Of a stretch of 64,000 nt of DNA, positions 44,433 through 53,362 are shown piece after piece. How positions within the stretch are numbered: position 1 is the stretch's first letter; each line of letters begins with the position of its first letter. Under the pieces are notes generated by a model. The model was not told the origin of the DNA and searched no databases. It saw only the letters and a list, made by a program, of their open reading frames with translations. Both the position numbers and the translations under genes were made by a program. Where the stretch lies: assembly GCF_000331105.1 (NCBI RefSeq), contig NC_020054.1, positions 1,167,698-1,231,697 of the forward strand. The letters run 5' to 3'. This stretch comes from Fibrella aestuarina BUZ 2. GTDB lineage: Bacteria > Bacteroidota > Bacteroidia > Cytophagales > Spirosomataceae.

Positions 44433-47400
44433 TTACTTTGGTTGAAAGACCCGCAGCGGGCCGTTGCACTCGCCAACCAGCACATAACGACCCACCCGCT
44501 TTACATCGCGCACGTCGCCCCTGACAAACAGACCCGATTGAGCGGGCGACAGCGTTTCGAACTGAAAATGACCCTTGTTCTTCAAGACAACGCCGTGGTT
44601 GGCGTCTACTTTGCCGAGGCGCAGGCGCAGGTACGAATTGTTGCCCATCAGCAGCAGGTCTCGTTTGCCGTCATGGTCAAAATCGTCGGGCAGAATGGCA
44701 CAGATCGGGGCATATTGGGCCGATTGGGGCAGCGCGTGCGGCACGAGTTCGCCGTTGTTGTTTTCAAGCGCCAGCGTACGAATTTCGTTGATAGTGGCTT
44801 TCTGGGCGTGTTCAAGCGCCGAGGGGTCGAAAAACTGGTCGAGTGTCGCCGTCGAATAGGCCGCATAGGTCGGAAACGTGCGCCGGAGCGCCGAAATCTG
44901 ATCGCCGACCTCGTCGCGGGTATGCGCGGGATACGCTTTGCCCTGAATGTAGTAGGTCATGAAAAAGTCGAGCATGCCGTTCTGGTCGAAATCGTCGTAG
45001 ACGAGCGTGGCGGGTTCGTCGACCGACGCCCGGAATTGCGTGTTTCGGCCCAGGTTGCCAACGACCAGATCATCGTCGCCATCGCCGTCGAGGTCGGCTT
45101 TTTCAATGCGCGTCCACCAGCCGGAAAGGGTTGGCTGTTTGCCGGTTTCGGCTGTCAACTGCCCATGCTTGTCATTCAGCAGCGTGGTGACGGGCATCCA
45201 TTCACCCACCACAACCAGATCGGGCCAGCCGTCTTTGTTCAGATCGGTCGCGACGGCGTCGGTAACCAGCCCCAACGTACCCAGCGATTTGCGGGTGAAA
45301 TGCGCCTTGCCGTCGTTGATCAGCAAAATGCTTTCTTCGGCCAGTGGAAACCGCACGGGCCGCACGTGGCCACCCACAAAAAGATCGAGGTCGCCGTCGC
45401 GGTCAACATCGAGCGCCTTCACGCAGGAGCCGTTGATGTTATCGGCGGGCAACTCGGCCGGAACAAGTTTTCCGTCCTGATTGAGCCAGAGCTGATCGGC
45501 AAGTTCGGCCTGATCGCGGGGGGCGTAGTTCCCATTCACGACGAACAGATCGGGCCGTTTGTCGCCGTTCAGATCGGCCAGCACGGCGTCGGCGTTTTTG
45601 CGGGCCGGGCCGGGAGCCGGGGGCATGGGGCTTGGGGCAAAGGGCGTCGTAGCGTTATCCCTGTTCCCGAGCAGCAACGTACCTGGTTTTTCGGGCGTAC
45701 CACAAATGAATACGTCAGGTACGTTGTCGCCGTTGATGTCGCCTACGGCCATTCGTGGACCCGCGTAGGAGTACTGCATCGGCAGCATCTGTTGCCGTTC
45801 AAAATCGTTGGAGGGCGCGATGGTATGGCTGTACCCCACCCCCAGCCCCTCCCCTGAAAACCAGGGGAGGGGGGCCGTCTCAGTTAAACTGGAGCGCACT
45901 ACACCCCTCCCCTGGTTTTCAGGGGAGGGGCTGGGGGTGGGGTCAGCCTGTTTGTAATCAAGCGTCAGCGTCTGGTCGGTGGCAGCATTGGCGACTTGCT
46001 GGGTACGTCCGTCGGGCCAACGTACCTGAATAGTACTGGCTTTTTCCGATGTGGGCAACCCGAACAGGAGCGCGTCGTGGCTGGCTGAGAGGTAGCCGCG
46101 GGTTGGGTAAAACTCCTGCGACTGGGTCAGACCCGCCTGCGTTACGTGTACCGTGGCGCCAATGCCAAAGGGGTTACTAGCGGGTCCTTTCAGCTTTATT
46201 TTCAGGAAACGGCCCTGCTGGTTGTCGCGTTGGGTATTGCGGTAAATGCGGGCCGTTTCGTTGAGGTTGTTCGTGATCAGATCAAGGTCGCCGTCGTTGT
46301 CGAGATCGGCGTAGGCGCAGCCGTTTGAGCGCGTGTTGTCGTCGAAGCCCCATGCTGCCTGGCGGTTCTGGAAGGCCACGCTGTCGGGCTGCGTGCCGCT
46401 TATGTTTCGGAAAATGAAGTTTTTCGTGGGCGTCGATGGCATCTGCTTCAGTTGTTCGAGCAGGGGCGTGCCGCGCTGCATTTGTTCTTCGGCACTGATG
46501 TATTTGGTGAAATCGGCGTTGGTCAGGTCGCGCCCGAGCCCGTTGCTCACGAACAGATCTTTCCGCCCGTCGAGGTCGAAGTCGGCCAGGAGAGCCCCCC
46601 AGCTCCAGTCGGTCGCGGATACGCCCGCCAGTTGTCCCACTTCGGCAAACTGCCCCGAGCCACCAGCAGGCGTTCGCTGGTTGATCTGCAACATATTCCG
46701 CATGTTCTGGTGCCAAAATCCATTGCGGAGCTGCGCCTGATAGACCTGCCAGCTATCGGGCCAGATCAGCAGCTTCTGCCGGGCGTTGTCGTCGGGCAGC
46801 ATGTCGAGGGTGAAAATGTCGGGTAGCTCGTCGTTGTTCACGTCGGCTACGTCGACGCCCATCGCCGAATACGATGTGTGCCCGATGCGCTCGCGTAGTT
46901 CATCGCGGAAGGCAGGGGACTGGGACTTAGGGCTTAGGGCGTGGGGCGTGGGGTTGGCGCCGCCTGTTGTTCTCTCTGGCTCCCTACTCTCTGCTCCACG
47001 CTGGTTGATATAGAGGTAATCGTCTTCGACGAAGTCATTGGCTACATACACATCGGGCCAGCCATCGGCGTTGACGTCGCTCACCGAAACCCCCAACCCA
47101 AAACCCAGCGGATTGCCCTTGATGCCTTCCTGTTCGCTGACGTCGACAAATAGCGTGGGGCGCGGGACCGGGGGCGCGGAGTTGGCTTCGCCCTTGGTTA
47201 CCCCAGGCCCTATGCCCTCCGCTCTTCGCTCCACGCTCATGTTCCTAAACAGCTTATCGCCCGCGTTGTAGTCGCGTTCGGCGCGCATGACGGCGGCTTC
47301 TTTGCGCTGGTAGTTTTTCAGATTGTGGTTGATCAGGAAGCAGTCAAGGTCGCCGTCGCGGTCATAATCGAAGAAGTTGGCCTGGACCGAATAGCCCGAA

Positions 47401-47942
47401 TCGTCGAGGCCATACTCATGGGCGCGTTCGGTAAAGCTGGGTACGTTGTCGGGGCCGTTGTGGTTATTGATAAAGAGCTGATTGCGCCGGAGTGAGTCGG
47501 GCCGCAGGCCTGAGTAGCAAACGTAGATATCAAGCCAGCCGTCAGCGTTGACGTCGGCGAGGGTAACGCCGGTTTTCCAGCCGCCCGTTCGGCCTGCCAG
47601 CGAGTTGCCCGCACCGGCGGCCCGGCCTGTACCGGCCTTATCGGTGACGTCGGTGAATTTCAAGGGCGTGTCGGGGCTGCTAGCGTTTAGATATAGCTTA
47701 TTACCAACCTGATTACCCGTGAAATACAGGTCGACGCGGCCATCGTTGTTCAGATCACCCGCCGCGACCCCGGCCCCATTGTAGAAATACTCGAAGGAAA
47801 GAATATTCTCCTGCTCGGTCTCCTGAAGCTGGTTAGCAAAGCTGACGCCCGTTTGTGCGGCGTCTGTTTTTTCGAAGAGCGGGGGCTCGCTTCCGCAACC
47901 AAAACAAAGGATGGATATAACGAGCAGTACGGCAGGTTTCAT
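44433..47942 (-). CDS. CRTAC1-type lipoprotein with ASPIC/UnbV domain (copy 2), carrying in-frame repeat insertions
   Basis: About 1169 residues from the ATG at 47942 (lipoprotein Cys16). Same plan as copy 1: seven Ca-loops (DLNNDGRVD to DLDNDGDLD), ASPIC/UnbV domain at about 574-662, then seven more (DINGDNVPD, DLNGDKRPD, DVDRDGDLD, DLNKDGWPD, DLDGDGDDD, DFDQNGMLD, DFDHDGKRD). A perfect 39-bp inverted repeat at 45834-45942 codes for a Pro/Gly-rich linker (PTPSPSPENQGRG ... FSGEGLGVG) right after the ASPIC domain. Two heptad-built segments (46912-46953 and 47154-47241) code for low-complexity loops near ANPTPHALSPKSQSP and RRAEGIGPGVTKGEAN. All keep the frame open. It follows the first susC-susD pair across a terminator. 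Confidence 0.9.
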   Translation of the reverse strand: MKPAVLLVISILCFGCGSEPPLFEKTDAAQTGVSFANQLQETEQENILSFEYFYNGAGVAAGDLNNDGRVDLYFTGNQVGNKLYLNASSPDTPLKFTDVTDKAGTGRAAGAGNSLAGRTGGWKTGVTLADVNADGWLDIYVCYSGLRPDSLRRNQLFINNHNGPDNVPSFTERAHEYGLDDSGYSVQANFFDYDRDGDLDCFLINHNLKNYQRKEAAVMRAERDYNAGDKLFRNMSVERRAEGIGPGVTKGEANSAPPVPRPTLFVDVSEQEGIKGNPLGFGLGVSVSDVNADGWPDVYVANDFVEDDYLYINQRGAESREPERTTGGANPTPHALSPKSQSPAFRDELRERIGHTSYSAMGVDVADVNNDELPDIFTLDMLPDDNARQKLLIWPDSWQVYQAQLRNGFWHQNMRNMLQINQRTPAGGSGQFAEVGQLAGVSATDWSWGALLADFDLDGRKDLFVSNGLGRDLTNADFTKYISAEEQMQRGTPLLEQLKQMPSTPTKNFIFRNISGTQPDSVAFQNRQAAWGFDDNTRSNGCAYADLDNDGDLDLITNNLNETARIYRNTQRDNQQGRFLKIKLKGPASNPFGIGATVHVTQAGLTQSQEFYPTRGYLSASHDALLFGLPTSEKASTIQVRWPDGRTQQVANAATDQTLTLDYKQADPTPSPSPENQGRGVVRSSLTETAPLPWFSGEGLGVGYSHTIAPSNDFERQQMLPMQYSYAGPRMAVGDINGDNVPDVFICGTPEKPGTLLLGNRDNATTPFAPSPMPPAPGPARKNADAVLADLNGDKRPDLFVVNGNYAPRDQAELADQLWLNQDGKLVPAELPADNINGSCVKALDVDRDGDLDLFVGGHVRPVRFPLAEESILLINDGKAHFTRKSLGTLGLVTDAVATDLNKDGWPDLVVVGEWMPVTTLLNDKHGQLTAETGKQPTLSGWWTRIEKADLDGDGDDDLVVGNLGRNTQFRASVDEPATLVYDDFDQNGMLDFFMTYYIQGKAYPAHTRDEVGDQISALRRTFPTYAAYSTATLDQFFDPSALEHAQKATINEIRTLALENNNGELVPHALPQSAQYAPICAILPDDFDHDGKRDLLLMGNNSYLRLRLGKVDANHGVVLKNKGHFQFETLSPAQSGLFVRGDVRDVKRVGRYVLVGECNGPLRVFQPK
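45834..45942. repeat. In-frame GC-rich palindrome inside CRTAC1 copy 2
   Basis: Perfect 39-base arms (45834-45872 and 45904-45942; outer end CCCCACCCCCAGCCCC) around a 31-base centre. Each arm also folds on itself (CCCCTCCCCTG/CAGGGGAGGGG). It codes for the linker between the ASPIC/UnbV domain and the second propeller. Confidence 0.97.
46912..46953. repeat. Six in-phase heptads inside CRTAC1 copy 2
   Basis: Plus strand: GCAGGGG/ACTGGGA/CTTAGGG/CTTAGGG/CGTGGGG/CGTGGGG. It is followed at about 46967-47000 by a C-rich stretch of opposite polarity. It codes on the minus strand for a low-complexity loop (ANPTPHALSPKSQSP) that copies 1 and 3 lack. Confidence 0.85.
47154..47241. repeat. Heptad-built inverted segment inside CRTAC1 copy 2
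   Basis: G-rich heptads CGTGGGG/CGCGGGA/CCGGGGG/CGCGGAG at 47154-47181 oppose C-rich heptads ACCCCAG/GCCCTAT/GCCCTCC/GCTCTTC/GCTCCAC/GCTCATG at 47200-47241. It codes for a variable loop just before LFVDVSEQ. Copy 3 has a related, shorter segment near 56085-56140. Confidence 0.85.
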
Positions 47943-48042
47943 AGGTACGTAAAGATAATACATCTGTGGGGGTGGGCCATCGTCCCTACCCGCTTTCGCG
48001 AGAGTGTCCGCTGAGAATCAGCCACGTACCTGTCTTTATGCA

Positions 48043-48074
48043 AAAAGACCGCGACTAATTGGTCGCGGTCTTTT
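48043..48074 (-). terminator. Terminator between susD (first locus) and CRTAC1 copy 2
   Basis: AAAAGACCGCGAC / GTCGCGGTCTTTT is a 13-bp stem with a 6-base loop; the A-run at 48042-48046 gives a U-run on the minus strand. Confidence 0.88.
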
Positions 48075-48157
48075 CAGGAAATCACTTGAATGCGGCACGC
48101 AGGGTATTATTCGCTGCCGCGTTCTGGTTCGGGCGGGCACGGTGGCCCGCCCCTACA

Positions 48158-49714
48158 CTAGTATCCGATGTTCTGCTTGAGGTTCGGGTTGGTATCCAGT
48201 GCCTGTTGCGGAATCGGGTAAACGGCGCGGTAATCGGGCGTTACTGACGGCTTCTGATCGAAGGGCTGCGTGAACGTGCCGAAGCGGATCATGTCGTTCC
48301 GGCGCCAGCCTTCCCAATACAATTCGCGACCGCGCTCGGCCAGCAGGTTTTCGAGCGTTACGGTTCCCAGCGCGGCTACACCCCGTGCGGTACGTAGTTG
48401 CGTCACCAGGCTGGCTGGCGTAGCACCGTTGGTCGCCGTGCCACCCCGCAGAATCGCTTCCGCCTTCATCAGCAGGACGTCGGCATACCGGAAGAAGACA
48501 TAGTCATTGCCGGGGTTGTCAGGACGAACCGGGTCAATCGGGTATTTGATAACCCGGATACCGCTGGCCTCACCCGCATACAGCAGGTTGAGCTGCGGCG
48601 TGAAATTGAGCGGATTACCCGCCCGGTCTGTCAACTGACGGCCATTTTTGTCGGTTTGCACACCGGCCAGGAAGCCCGCCCGGATACCCGTCGAATCGGT
48701 CATGCCCGGAATTGCCGCGCTCCGGCGCTGATCGTTTGCGTCGAAGCTCTGGTAGAAGTTAGCCAGCGTCGTGAAGCCGTTCCAGCCACCCCCAAAGGGT
48801 TGGTTGTAGTGCATCGTCATCCGGTAGCGGTTCTGTACGCTACCGACAGCGGCTCCGCGCTCGTTCTGAATCACGAAAATCAACTCGTTCGACAGGGTCG
48901 TGTTGTCCCAGTGGAAGTTGTCGAAATACTGACCAGCCGGTTCCAGCGAATAGTTGCCACTCGCGATGATCGCATCACAGTTGGCAATCACCTGGTTCAT
49001 GTCGGCTGCCGGGAACGTAAACGGACCAGCGGGCGTCTGCGGGCTGTTGGTAAAGACGGCCCGGTTCAAATACACTTTGGCCATCAGGAAACGAGCGGCA
49101 TCGCGCGTGGCCCGGCCCGGCGACTTGGTTGCCGGGAGGTTGGCAATCGCGTAGGTCAGGTCGTCGATAATAAACTGCGTCGCTTCCGTGCGGCTCAATA
49201 CGCGCGGGTTCGTGTCGAAGCTGTCGGTTGCTTCCCGGAACGGAACCTGCCCATACAAATCCACGATGTTGAACATGAAGAAGGCTCGCAGGAAACGCGC
49301 CTGCGCTTGTACCGACGTGTTGTTGGCCGTAGCCGCTGCCGCCGCAACCTCCGTTGTGCGGAACAAGCCGGTGTTCAACTGGTTCCAGGCGCCGATAATC
49401 TGGTTGTGCGTGGCATCCCAGGTGTGCTGGTGCAGTCGACGCCAGGTACCGAAGTCGTCCCAGTCGGTGCCGCGCGTTGGCCCCATCATCTCATCCGACG
49501 AGTGTTCCTCCATGGCGTAGGTGTTCGCCTGGTCGGTGAGGGGGTTCAACTGTTGGTAAGCGCCGTTCAGGAGTTGTTCCAGGTTTGCAGAAGCTCCCCC
49601 GGCATCGATTGTCGTGGGTCGGTCCAGCACGCGGTCTTCCAGATTCGTGCAGCCGGCCGAGGCTATCAGTAGGGCACTGGCAGCCAGGAGCGGAAATTTA
49701 AGAGTTGTGTTCAT
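48158..49714 (-). CDS. SusD/RagB-family outer-membrane lipoprotein (first locus)
   Basis: 518 residues from the ATG at 49714, lipoprotein Cys22 (LLAASALLIASAGC). SusD proteins form the lid on their SusC partner and capture substrate at the cell surface. Family features: NLEQLLNGAYQQLNPLT near the N-terminus, RFLRAFFMFNIVDLYGQVPFRE, ATRDAARFLMAKVYLNRAVF and the C-terminal RYADVLLMKAEAILRGG ... ERGRELYWEGWRRNDMIRFG ... YPIPQQALDTNPNLKQN. It lies 61 bases downstream of its susC. Substrate unknown; 'Sus' in the name does not imply starch. Confidence 0.95.
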   Translation of the reverse strand: MNTTLKFPLLAASALLIASAGCTNLEDRVLDRPTTIDAGGASANLEQLLNGAYQQLNPLTDQANTYAMEEHSSDEMMGPTRGTDWDDFGTWRRLHQHTWDATHNQIIGAWNQLNTGLFRTTEVAAAAATANNTSVQAQARFLRAFFMFNIVDLYGQVPFREATDSFDTNPRVLSRTEATQFIIDDLTYAIANLPATKSPGRATRDAARFLMAKVYLNRAVFTNSPQTPAGPFTFPAADMNQVIANCDAIIASGNYSLEPAGQYFDNFHWDNTTLSNELIFVIQNERGAAVGSVQNRYRMTMHYNQPFGGGWNGFTTLANFYQSFDANDQRRSAAIPGMTDSTGIRAGFLAGVQTDKNGRQLTDRAGNPLNFTPQLNLLYAGEASGIRVIKYPIDPVRPDNPGNDYVFFRYADVLLMKAEAILRGGTATNGATPASLVTQLRTARGVAALGTVTLENLLAERGRELYWEGWRRNDMIRFGTFTQPFDQKPSVTPDYRAVYPIPQQALDTNPNLKQNIGY

Positions 49715-49775
49715 TGAGTTTAATAACGTTAAACGACATCCGGTTCTGATTGGCTGAATCGGATCGTCGAGCAGC

Positions 49776-52700
49776 TTAGAATGAGGCACTCAGACCCAGC
49801 GTGAACGTGCGGGCCGACGGGAACGACGTGTAGTCGATGCCCAGCGAAGGCACACCATCCAGCGTTTTGTTGGTATTTACTTCCGGATCGATACCGGTGT
49901 AGCCGGTCAGCAGCAACAGGTTCTGGCCCGTCAGCGACAGACGCAGGTTGCGGATGCCCGACGTTGCTGGCAGGTTGATACCCCGGCTCAGCACCACGTT
50001 CGAGAGGCGGACGAAGTCGCCTTTTTCGAGGAAACGCGTTGATACAACGGGCGGGTTCAGGCGGTTTTCGCCGTTGGTCACCACGTCGCGCGTCACGTTA
50101 CGACCAATACCCAGGTTGCCTTTTACGAAAATGGCGTTCTTGGTATTGTTGTAAAGGTAGTTGCCACCCGCACCCGTAATGAACAGGTTCAGCCCCCAGC
50201 CTTTGTAGCCCAGGTTGTTGGTCAGGCCGAAGTTGTAGGTCGGAATGGCCGAGCCCACGTAGGCCAGTTGCAGGGTGGGGTCGGTGTAGGTACCAAAGCC
50301 CTGCTCATCGAAGCCCGTGAAGGTGGGCATGAAGAACGAGAACAGCGGCCGACCACCCACGATCCGTTGCGCATAGGCACCCGACAGACCTTGTCCGTTG
50401 ATAGCACCGGCGTTATACAGACCGTTGAAATCCGACACCTGGTTTTTGATAAACGTCGCATTGGCCGATACATCCCAGGTGAAATCGCTACCGCGCACTA
50501 CGTCGTAGTTTACGGCCAGCTCAACACCCCGGTTGCTCACATTGGCAGGCAGGTTGATCCAGCGGGCGCGGGCCGGTGCCGGCGCAGCATACAGGGCTTC
50601 AAACAGCAGATCGGTCGTGTTCTTGTCGAAGTAATCGATCGTGGCAGTCAACCGGCCATCCAGGAAGCCCAGGTCAAAACCAGCGCCAAACTGCCGGGTT
50701 TGCTCCCAGCGCAGGTTCGGGTTGTCGACCAGGTCGCGGCTGGTAGCGTTGTTGTTGGCATCGTAGGCGTAGCGAACGTTGGTGATGTTCGCCGGGAACT
50801 CCTGGTTACCCGTGATCCCGTAGTTAGCCCGGAACTTGATGTCGACGCCTTTGCCTTTCAGGAACTCTTCTTCCGAAATTTTCCAGCCTGCTGCAAACGA
50901 CGGGAACGTACCGTACTTGTTCTGCGGGCCAAACTTCGACGAGCCATCGACCCGAACCGTTGCGGTCAGCAGGTACTTGTCGTTGATGTTGTAGTTCACC
51001 CGACCGAAGTATGACTGCAACTCGCTTTCCAGCAGATCAGATCCCGCTTCAAACGCTTTGTTCTGGCCTGAGTTGTTTACGCCCGTAATGTTGTTGGCGT
51101 AGGGGAACACGGCCGTTGGTTGGAACAACTGCGCCTGAATGAAGCTGCCTTTGCTCTGAAACTTCTGATAGGCAAAGCCCAAGAGGGCATCGAAGGCACC
51201 GGGGCCCAGTTTCCGATTGTAGCTCAACGTGTGCTCGAGCAGCTGGCTTTGGCGTGACCGGTTCTGAATGACGGCCCGACCAGCGTTTTGCGCGATGGAT
51301 TCGCTAAAACCGGGCAGGTTACGCTGAATCGACGTGCGCCGCTCTGATACTGAGTTGTCGATACCCACGTTCAGTTTGTACGACAGCCCTTCGATGATCC
51401 GCCACGTAGCACTCACGTTACCCAGCGTCCGGCTAGTGTTCCCAACGTCGTCGATGCCATTAAGCAGCGACACCGGGTTACGGAACGCCACGCCATTAGG
51501 CACGGCACCCGCATACCCGTCCGGGTTGTAATAACGGCCCTGACTGTCATAGATTGGGTACGTTGGGTTGGCCTGAATGGCCGCCCCGATCAGGTTGCCC
51601 TGATAGCCCGCGTTGTCGCCGTTCGGAATGTAAATGTCACGCACGCCCGCCGTTGTCAGCTGCATGTCGATCGTCACCTTGTCGTTGAACAGTTCGTGCG
51701 AGGCGTTGATGCGGCCCGTGATCCGGCGCAGACCGGCTTTCTTGATGATCCCCTGCTGATCGGAATAACCCAGCGAGAAATTGTAACGGGTATCGTCGTT
51801 GCCGCCGCCGTAGCTGATGTTGTAGTTCTGCGATACGCCCGTTTGGAAAATCTGGTCCTGCCAGTTGGTGTTAGCCGATGCGCTGTTGATTGGCGTAATG
51901 GCTACGCCCGCGCTCTGAAGCGCCGCCGGGTATTCGGCTGCCGACAGCAGATCGTAGCGTTTCAGCGGTGAGCTGATGCTGGTATTAGCCGAAATGTTCA
52001 GCGTCCGCTGGCCAGCTTTGCCTTTCCGGGTCGTGATCAGCACCACACCGTTGGCACCCCGTGCCCCGTAGATAGCCGCCGATGAGGCGTCTTTCAGTAC
52101 CGAAATGTTCTCGATATCGTCGGGGTTCAAAAACGTGAGCGGGTTCCGGGCTGTTTGCGTCCCCGTTCCGAAATCGCGACCACCATCCGATACGTCACCC
52201 CCGTCAAGAGGTACACCATCGACCACATAAAGCGGGTTGTTGTTCGACCGGATCGACGTCGTTCCCCGAATACGGATGTTGACGCCTGCGCCCGGTTCGC
52301 CACTGGCGGGCGTGATCTGGATACCGGCCGCACGGCCTTGCAGCAGCTGCTCCGGCGTCGCAATTACCCCTTTGTTGAAGTCTTTCGTGCCCACTGAGAC
52401 GACAGACCCGGTGGCGTCTTTCACGCGCTGGGTACCATACCCTACAACCACCACCTCGCTCAGCGTTTTGTTGTCTTCAACGAGCGTAATGTCGATCGTC
52501 TGGCGGTTGCCTACGGTTACTTCCTGCGTTGCGTAGCCGATCGAGCTAAACACCAGGACCGATGTAGGCGTAATGCCGGTCAACCGATATTTGCCTTCGG
52601 CATCGGTGGTTGAGCCTCTCGTCTGACCTTTGATCTGAACCGTAACACCGGGCAAGCCGATGCTACCGCCCGATTCGGTCACTTTACCGGTTACGGCAGC

Positions 52701-52841
52701 TTCCTGCGCGAACGCACAGGAGATGGTAAAGAGCATGAGCAGCGTGAAAACTGCTTTCCATAGGTTTGCAAGTGTGTTGATAGCCGGCCTGTGTCCTGCA
52801 TCAACAACCTGACCCACTGTTGAGTAGGGTTTGTTGTCCAT
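49776..52841 (-). CDS. SusC/RagA-family TonB-linked outer-membrane transporter (first locus)
   Basis: 1021 residues. Signal peptide at about 28-46 (KAVFTLLMLFTISCAFAQ), a carboxypeptidase-regulatory-like beta domain (VTGKVTESGGSIGLPGVTVQI), the SusC signature LSEVVVVGYGTQR, the plug domain (PEQLLQGRAAGIQITPASGEPG ... NNPLYVVDGVPLDGG) and a 22-strand barrel ending TFTLGLSASF. It moves a captured substrate into the periplasm with TonB energy. No STN/anti-sigma interaction domain is seen, so control probably comes from elsewhere. ATG at 52841. Very similar in plan to the SusC at 59096-62149. Confidence 0.96.
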   Translation of the reverse strand: MDNKPYSTVGQVVDAGHRPAINTLANLWKAVFTLLMLFTISCAFAQEAAVTGKVTESGGSIGLPGVTVQIKGQTRGSTTDAEGKYRLTGITPTSVLVFSSIGYATQEVTVGNRQTIDITLVEDNKTLSEVVVVGYGTQRVKDATGSVVSVGTKDFNKGVIATPEQLLQGRAAGIQITPASGEPGAGVNIRIRGTTSIRSNNNPLYVVDGVPLDGGDVSDGGRDFGTGTQTARNPLTFLNPDDIENISVLKDASSAAIYGARGANGVVLITTRKGKAGQRTLNISANTSISSPLKRYDLLSAAEYPAALQSAGVAITPINSASANTNWQDQIFQTGVSQNYNISYGGGNDDTRYNFSLGYSDQQGIIKKAGLRRITGRINASHELFNDKVTIDMQLTTAGVRDIYIPNGDNAGYQGNLIGAAIQANPTYPIYDSQGRYYNPDGYAGAVPNGVAFRNPVSLLNGIDDVGNTSRTLGNVSATWRIIEGLSYKLNVGIDNSVSERRTSIQRNLPGFSESIAQNAGRAVIQNRSRQSQLLEHTLSYNRKLGPGAFDALLGFAYQKFQSKGSFIQAQLFQPTAVFPYANNITGVNNSGQNKAFEAGSDLLESELQSYFGRVNYNINDKYLLTATVRVDGSSKFGPQNKYGTFPSFAAGWKISEEEFLKGKGVDIKFRANYGITGNQEFPANITNVRYAYDANNNATSRDLVDNPNLRWEQTRQFGAGFDLGFLDGRLTATIDYFDKNTTDLLFEALYAAPAPARARWINLPANVSNRGVELAVNYDVVRGSDFTWDVSANATFIKNQVSDFNGLYNAGAINGQGLSGAYAQRIVGGRPLFSFFMPTFTGFDEQGFGTYTDPTLQLAYVGSAIPTYNFGLTNNLGYKGWGLNLFITGAGGNYLYNNTKNAIFVKGNLGIGRNVTRDVVTNGENRLNPPVVSTRFLEKGDFVRLSNVVLSRGINLPATSGIRNLRLSLTGQNLLLLTGYTGIDPEVNTNKTLDGVPSLGIDYTSFPSARTFTLGLSASF

Positions 52842-53020
52842 AAATGGTTGACTTGTTAAGAAATTGGCTTATAAACCATTCCTTTCGCCTTGCTTGATTA
52901 CGAAAGCAGACAAAGCCAAACAGACAACCGGGACGTCGGCAAAGGGTATGTAAAGGAGATGTCACGTTGAGTATTGACTCTTTCTGTTCTGTAACTGTAC
53001 AAAACAGGTATGGTCTATAG

Positions 53021-53035
53021 GGCAAATTACAATAA
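53021..53035 (-). promoter_or_regulatory. Shared upstream box A (first susC)
   Basis: GGCAAATTACAATAA, about 180 bases upstream of the susC ATG. The second susC has GGCGAATTACAATAA at nearly the same distance (169 bases), one mismatch in 15. Confidence 0.45.
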
Positions 53036-53145
53036 TAAGATTGAAAAGTTCAAACGGGGGCCAGCACATCTTGTCAATAAAAGGCGGATATTGATTAAAT
53101 AGACACTTACTTATTGGTGTGAATAGAGGGTGAAAGCCATTATTC

Positions 53146-53158
53146 GCTAATTATCAGT
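53146..53158 (-). promoter_or_regulatory. Shared upstream box B (first susC)
   Basis: GCTAATTATCAGT, 305 bases upstream of the susC ATG, is identical to 62472-62484, 323 bases upstream of the second susC. Confidence 0.4.
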
Positions 53159-53224
53159 CGATGATTAGTAAAAAACAGGTTGATAAAAAGGAAGTCGTTA
53201 TACTATATATGGCTATATCAACAG

Positions 53225-53266
53225 CCGCTAGCTGCTCTGGATAAACCACTCATTAGCAGCTAGCGG
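53225..53266. terminator. Hairpin downstream of CRTAC1 copy 3
   Basis: CCGCTAGCTGCT is inverted at 53255-53266 with an 18-base loop. There is no T-run, so termination is uncertain. Confidence 0.4.
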
Positions 53267-53362
53267 GTCGGTCTACTGGGCGATGAGTATCGATAGCTAG
53301 CGAAAGCTAATTCGGAGTTGACTCCCCACAGGCCAGGTGCAGGCGATTGGCTGAAAAAAGGC

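Larger units (their letters stand above)
52842..53362. other. 521-base AT-rich control region upstream of the first susC
   Basis: No gene. It holds two boxes shared with the region upstream of the second susC (53021-53035 and 53146-53158), a TTG followed 19 bases later by TACC on the minus strand as a weak promoter, and a hairpin at 53225-53266. It is clearly more AT-rich than its flanks. Confidence 0.6.

Noticed and set aside
44442..45857. A 471-codon plus-strand frame, and another of 424 codons at 48398-49672
   Set aside because: Both are antisense to clear CRTAC1 and SusD genes and have no recognisable domains.
45834..45942. The palindrome as a gene-ending terminator or frameshift marking a pseudogene
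   Set aside because: The reading frame continues without a stop through the second propeller, and copy 3 has a like insertion at the same place.
46912..46953. Possible CRISPR or minisatellite array
   Set aside because: The units are seven bases, degenerate, without spacers, and remain in an open reading frame.
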